Part shown: positions 5,136-7,602 of the stretch, in pieces | Numbering within the stretch: the stretch's first letter is position 1 | Layout of the letters: each line of letters opens with the position of its first letter | Assembly (NCBI GenBank): GCA_934754975.1 | Contig: CAKVKI010000127.1 | Span: 1-7,602 of the forward strand | Length of the DNA: 7,602 nucleotides | Reading direction: 5' to 3' | Source: an uncultured Alistipes sp. | GTDB lineage: Bacteria; Bacteroidota; Bacteroidia; Bacteroidales; Rikenellaceae | Notes under the pieces: generated by a model | Databases searched by the model: none | What the model was told of the DNA's origin: nothing | The model's input: the letters and a program-made list of their open reading frames with translations, nothing else | Made by a program: the position numbers and the translations under genes

Positions 5136-6947
5136 TTACTGTTCCATTTCGCGGACGCAGCGGATAAAGGCCGCATCCTGTTTGTTCCGGGGTTCTACTT
5201 TATAATTCCACTTGTTCAGTGAATTGCGATATCCCTGTACGTACCAGGCTGTCTCCTGATTGTCGACTATGCCGGGTGTGCCCATAAAGGCTTCCGTGGC
5301 GGTCCAGTAGGGCGTTGCATCCTCTTTTTCCATAAATCTTTGGCCGGAATTCCCGAGAAATGTTTCCATATTACGGTTGTAAACTGCCCACATCATGATC
5401 ACCTTCATTTCACTGACCCGAGGCAGCCGCCAGTCGGACTTGCTGTTGCCCCGGTAGTTCCGGCATACGTCTTTGGCGATCAGTCCGCCTTTTTCGTCCT
5501 GCCAGACTACCGCCTTGCCGCCCACGTCGATTGCGGATACCTGCAGCTTGACGTAGGGCTTTTCGAGGGTGTACAGCTTTCCGGCGTCTTTGGCTTCGAT
5601 GGCGAGTCCGTTACCGCCCAGCAGCACGGAACTGAGGTAGGTGTTGTTCAGATGAGTCGTGATGTATTTGAACATGTCTCTTCCGGTACCTCCCGGATCA
5701 TTATAGTTTTGCCATGGGTCCTCCGTCGGATCCTTCGGGTAATTCAGTTCGGGGATTGAGGACGGTTCGGCGTTCTGCTCTTTCTGTACTACTAGCCCAA
5801 GCTGGGTTCGGCTTTTCCTCAAGTCAAGCTCGAATATCGGATTCTTCTCGGCGCTCTCGCCGAAATTCGCACTTGCGTCGACCGAATTCCAGCTTTGCAG
5901 CGACAGGAACAGGACCGAATTGTTGTAGACCAGGTTGTAGGTATTGATCTTGTTCGATTCGAATCCGTATGTGATTTTTCCGTTCGCGTTGCGACCGGAG
6001 TTGAGCTGGCTCTGCTTCAGCGGGAAAAGCCGCTGCTCTCCGTCGATCAGCAGGACGAACCCGAACTGGTCGTCCTGCACATTCTGGTCCATGAATGCCG
6101 GAACCAGGAATGTAAATTCCACCGGTACGGTCGTCGTCAGATGGGCGGTCGAATCGTTCCATATCCTGCCCGGCTGCGAGGTGGATTTGACATAGCCGGT
6201 CGCCGGGTCGATGCCGCCCAGGTTTTTGATCCAGTTGGAGGTCAGGTTGTCGATCGCCGTTGCGGTCACTGTGCCTGCGTTCTGGGAATCGTTCTTGTCC
6301 TCTCTCTTGGTGACTCGGAGGACGATTTTCGTATAGGCGTTTTTGAATCCGAGCTGAAGCGGATTGCTTGCCGGGTTCGCCGGGATGGTGACCGCGCGGG
6401 TGTTGCAGAGCAGCAGGTTGGTCTGGGCCCGGGCTTCTCCGGTGTCGGTGTTGACCTTGCGGGTGAAGTCGAACGGAATGCTGTCCGCCAGCGCTTCGGG
6501 ATTCCACGGGTGGTAAGCCGTCAGTCTGATCTGTGCGCCCGGAAAACCCCGGGGGATGGCCCGGTTGCCGTTGCTGGCAAAGTATTGCCAGGATGTATTC
6601 TCCGCCCCGGCCGGATCTTTCGATATCATCGTCATTTCCGCTTTCATGTTGCCGGCGCCCTCGAATACTTCGCTTCCGTTGAGGTTGCTGAGGAACATGC
6701 CGATTGCATAAGGGGTCTGGGAAACGGGAAAAGAGGTGGCGCTGCCGAAGTCCGTGCCCTCCTCGATGACGCGTGTGTCGGGTCCCAGGACTCTGTTTAC
6801 AGCCGTGGTGAACCTCAGATCGACCGGTTTCTGGGATTCCGGGGGAAGTTCGGGGAACTCCTCCCAGGTACACGAACCCATGACCAGACAGCACGCTGCG
6901 AACGCGGCCGCTCTTCTGAAATTCGGTTTTCGGTATTTGTTCGTCAT
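5136..6947 (-). CDS. Fimbrillin-like (Mfa-like) lipoprotein with C-terminal lectin-like domain, putative pilus tip/adhesin subunit
   Basis: The 603-aa product starts with a lipoprotein signal (basic N-terminus, Ala-rich core, lipobox Val-Met-Gly-Ser-Cys, lipid Cys at 26). Residues about 40-370 follow the fimbrillin/Mfa-like pattern: VDLRFTTAVNR after the lipid anchor, YAIGMFLSN, RLTAYHPWN, TNLLLCN, then LQLGFKNAYTKIVLRV and a KINTYNLVYN closing strand. The C-terminal ~110 residues are a lectin-like module with C495, W-R-L-P-R at 506-510, Y-W-T-A-T-E at 547-552, A-W-Y-V near 567 and R-C-V-R at 596-599; C495 and C597 could pair. Two fimbrillin-type lobes followed by a binding module is the architecture expected for a tip subunit of FimA/Mfa-type pili, in which the lipoprotein is secreted and later assembled on the cell surface. 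The start is supported by the signal peptide and an AGGAAG ribosome site. It leads a tightly packed operon and is preceded by a repeat-filled leader. Confidence 0.91.
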   Translation of the reverse strand: MTNKYRKPNFRRAAAFAACCLVMGSCTWEEFPELPPESQKPVDLRFTTAVNRVLGPDTRVIEEGTDFGSATSFPVSQTPYAIGMFLSNLNGSEVFEGAGNMKAEMTMISKDPAGAENTSWQYFASNGNRAIPRGFPGAQIRLTAYHPWNPEALADSIPFDFTRKVNTDTGEARAQTNLLLCNTRAVTIPANPASNPLQLGFKNAYTKIVLRVTKREDKNDSQNAGTVTATAIDNLTSNWIKNLGGIDPATGYVKSTSQPGRIWNDSTAHLTTTVPVEFTFLVPAFMDQNVQDDQFGFVLLIDGEQRLFPLKQSQLNSGRNANGKITYGFESNKINTYNLVYNNSVLFLSLQSWNSVDASANFGESAEKNPIFELDLRKSRTQLGLVVQKEQNAEPSSIPELNYPKDPTEDPWQNYNDPGGTGRDMFKYITTHLNNTYLSSVLLGGNGLAIEAKDAGKLYTLEKPYVKLQVSAIDVGGKAVVWQDEKGGLIAKDVCRNYRGNSKSDWRLPRVSEMKVIMMWAVYNRNMETFLGNSGQRFMEKEDATPYWTATEAFMGTPGIVDNQETAWYVQGYRNSLNKWNYKVEPRNKQDAAFIRCVREMEQ

Positions 6948-6950
6948 TTT

Positions 6951-6956
6951 CTTCCT
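6951..6956 (-). promoter_or_regulatory. Shine-Dalgarno-like AGGAAG for the fimbrillin-like gene
   Basis: The - strand reads AAACAGGAAGAAAATG, placing AGGAAG three bases before the start codon and its AGGA core five bases before it. It is unusually clear for a Bacteroidetes gene, where such sites are often weak, and it fixes the start at 6947. Confidence 0.6.
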
Positions 6957-6984
6957 GTTTTGTCTTCGTTTCTAGGCTTTTAGG

Positions 6985-7001
6985 GCCGCCTTTCAGTCGG
7001 C
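6985..7001 (-). other. Possible leader hairpin upstream of the fimbrillin-like gene
   Basis: The - strand sequence GCCGACTGAAAGGCGGC can fold into a 7-step stem with one A-G mismatch and a 3-nt loop, 38 bases upstream of the start codon. No T-run follows, so it is not an intrinsic terminator. It is short and could be chance. Confidence 0.25.
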
Positions 7002-7017
7002 TGGCGCGTTTATTCAC

Positions 7018-7326
7018 CTGTCTGCCGTCTTGTCTGCTGTTTTGTCTGCCAGTTTGTTTGCCTGTCGCCTGGTTGCCTACCTGCCTGCTTGTCTGCCAGT
7101 TTGTCTGCCTTTCCGTCTGGCTGGCTGCCTGCCGTCTTGTCTGCCTGTTTACCGGCCTGTCTGTCAGCCTGTCAGCCTGGCAGGCTATCTGCCTGCCTGT
7201 CTCGCTTGTCGTCTGCCAGGCGTTTGGCTGTCAGCCTGTTTATCTATCTATCCGTCTGTCTGTCTGTCTGTCCGTCTGTCTTGTCGGCCAGCCTGCTTGT
7301 CGCTCGCTCGTTTGTCCGTCTGCCCC
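7018..7326. repeat. Degenerate tetranucleotide repeat tract (TGTC/TGCC family)
   Basis: About 310 bp are made almost wholly of TGTC, TGCC, TGGC, CGTC and similar four-base words on the + strand. The cleanest part is 7241-7280, ten in-phase units: three TATC, then CGTC, four TGTC, CGTC and TGTC. In 7021-7320 I count only 14 adenines in 300 bases on the + strand, so a - strand transcript would be nearly free of U. Apparent open frames through the tract are a by-product of the repeat, giving runs of Cys, Leu, Ser and Val with no sensible protein. Confidence 0.85.
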
Positions 7327-7347
7327 ATCCTTCTGCATTTCTTTCTC

Positions 7348-7360
7348 GGGGCGGGGGGGG
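7348..7360. repeat. G4-C-G8 tract (C8-G-C4 on the - strand), intergenic
   Basis: The + strand reads GGGGCGGGGGGGG about 54 bp downstream of the stop of the partial lectin-like gene and about 400 bp upstream of the next start. It resembles the C10 tract at the 3' end of the 5120-3309 gene in kind and in position relative to a lectin-like module, but lies outside any reading frame I can support. Confidence 0.8.
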
Positions 7361-7413
7361 TATTTTATTGCCGGGCTGCTGTTCCGTCCGTTGTCTCTGT
7401 CCGGGTATGGGCC

Positions 7414-7602
7414 CTATGGCTGGCGTACGCAGCGGATGAGGTGTCCGTTACTTTTTTCTTCTACTATAAACGGCTCCATCGAACTGAATTTGAGCGCCCA
7501 TGCCTGAGACGATTTGATTGCCGCTCCTTCTCCGAATTCGGAGCCGCTCCCGTAAAGTGCATCCGTTCCGAAAGGTTCGCATCCGCTGAGGTCCTCCCAC
7601 GC
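7414..7602 (-). CDS. Lectin-like-domain protein, C-terminal 62 residues (5' end outside window)
   Basis: The - strand is open from the window edge to a TAG at 7416-7414. The fragment ends S-Q-A-W-A-L-K-F near residues 37-44 and then H-L-I-R-C-V-R-Q-P before the stop. A-W-x-x-x-F followed about 20 residues later by R-C-V-R is the C-terminal half of the same module seen in the 271-aa and both 603-aa proteins. A Cys at fragment residue 8 could be a further disulfide partner. The W-R-x-P and Y-W-S-x-x-E parts would lie beyond the window. The gene is the upstream neighbour of the fimbrillin-like gene and probably another pilus accessory or adhesin protein, but its N-terminal architecture is unknown. 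Confidence 0.85.
   Translation of the reverse strand, partial: AWEDLSGCEPFGTDALYGSGSEFGEGAAIKSSQAWALKFSSMEPFIVEEKSNGHLIRCVRQP

Larger units (their letters stand above)
6948..7413. other. 466-bp intergenic region upstream of the fimbrillin-like gene
   Basis: This is the only gene-free stretch above 300 bp. Reading along the - strand it holds about 50 bp of ordinary sequence after the upstream stop, a C8-G-C4 tract (7348-7360), the tetranucleotide-like repeat (7018-7326), a small possible hairpin and the ribosome site. I found no Bacteroidetes-type -7 box (TAnnTTTG) reading toward the gene, and no convincing intrinsic terminator for the gene that ends at 7414. It may therefore be an internal operon spacer or a leader with an unrecognised promoter. 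Confidence 0.7.

Noticed and set aside
5895..6983. A + strand frame of 362 codons opposite the fimbrillin-like gene
   Set aside because: Antisense shadow of a GC-rich gene, with no recognisable features.
5824..7017. A - strand frame of 397 codons overlapping the fimbrillin-like gene
   Set aside because: It is a shifted frame rich in Arg, Gln and Gly with no domain; the fimbrillin frame has the signal peptide and motifs.
7174..7186. Inverted repeat AGCCTG-G-CAGGCT in the repeat tract
   Set aside because: The centre is too short for a stable hairpin and such inverted words are expected in TGCC/TGGC repeats.
7018..7326. CRISPR-like array
   Set aside because: There are no constant repeats separated by unique spacers; it is a degenerate four-base repeat.
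7058..7507. A + strand frame of 149 codons through the repeat tract
   Set aside because: It is repeat-driven Cys/Leu/Ser/Val low complexity and continues antisense into the partial lectin-like gene.
2422..7602. Diversity-generating retroelement targeting the lectin-like C-termini
   Set aside because: Lectin-type folds are common targets, but no reverse transcriptase or template repeat is present in the window and no adenine-biased variable block was evident.

Overview
The window looks like chromosomal DNA of a GC-rich member of the Bacteroidales. An Alistipes-like (Rikenellaceae) source is my best guess, inferred from GC-rich codon use combined with Bacteroidetes-only protein families (fimbrillin-like lipoproteins, a DUF5106-type thioredoxin lipoprotein). 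The genus cannot be proved from this sequence alone.

Layout. The left end (1-867, + strand) is the 3' part of clpB, the AAA+ disaggregase, closed by a strong intrinsic terminator at 898-927. Everything else is on the - strand and converges on clpB. In transcription order it comprises: the last 62 codons of a lectin-like-domain protein (7602-7414); a 466-bp gap holding a C-tract and about 300 bp of degenerate tetranucleotide repeat; a 603-aa fimbrillin-like lipoprotein (6947-5136); a second 603-aa fimbrial-type lipoprotein (5120-3309) with a run of ten C near its 3' end; a 271-aa secreted single-domain protein (3237-2422); a 51-aa membrane protein not previously obvious because of its size (2411-2256); a DUF5106/thioredoxin-like lipoprotein of 378 aa with a repeat-built insert (2259-1123); and a 66-aa membrane protein (1126-926). 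The last three genes are joined by two ATGA stop/start overlaps.

How it fits together. The four proteins encoded from 7602 to 2422 end in versions of one C-terminal module, with landmarks W-R-x-P, Y-W-S/T-x-x-E and a terminal R-C-V (Lcl_C/DUF1566-like or Fib_succ_major-like, a C-type-lectin-type fold). Two carry fimbrillin-type N-terminal regions behind lipoprotein signals. I read this as a set of accessory or tip subunits of a Bacteroidales FimA/Mfa-type (type V) pilus or related surface adhesins. The paired cysteines in these modules and the CxxC lipoprotein downstream suggest envelope disulfide chemistry as part of the locus; that link is inference.

The most unusual elements are the almost adenine-free tetranucleotide repeat tract upstream of the 6947-5136 gene, the C10 tract that could switch the C-terminal tail of its neighbour, the 12-bp-periodic Gly/Ser/Ala insert inside a thioredoxin fold, and the three-gene overlapping cassette with two small membrane proteins. 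No rRNA, tRNA, CRISPR array or insertion sequence was seen.
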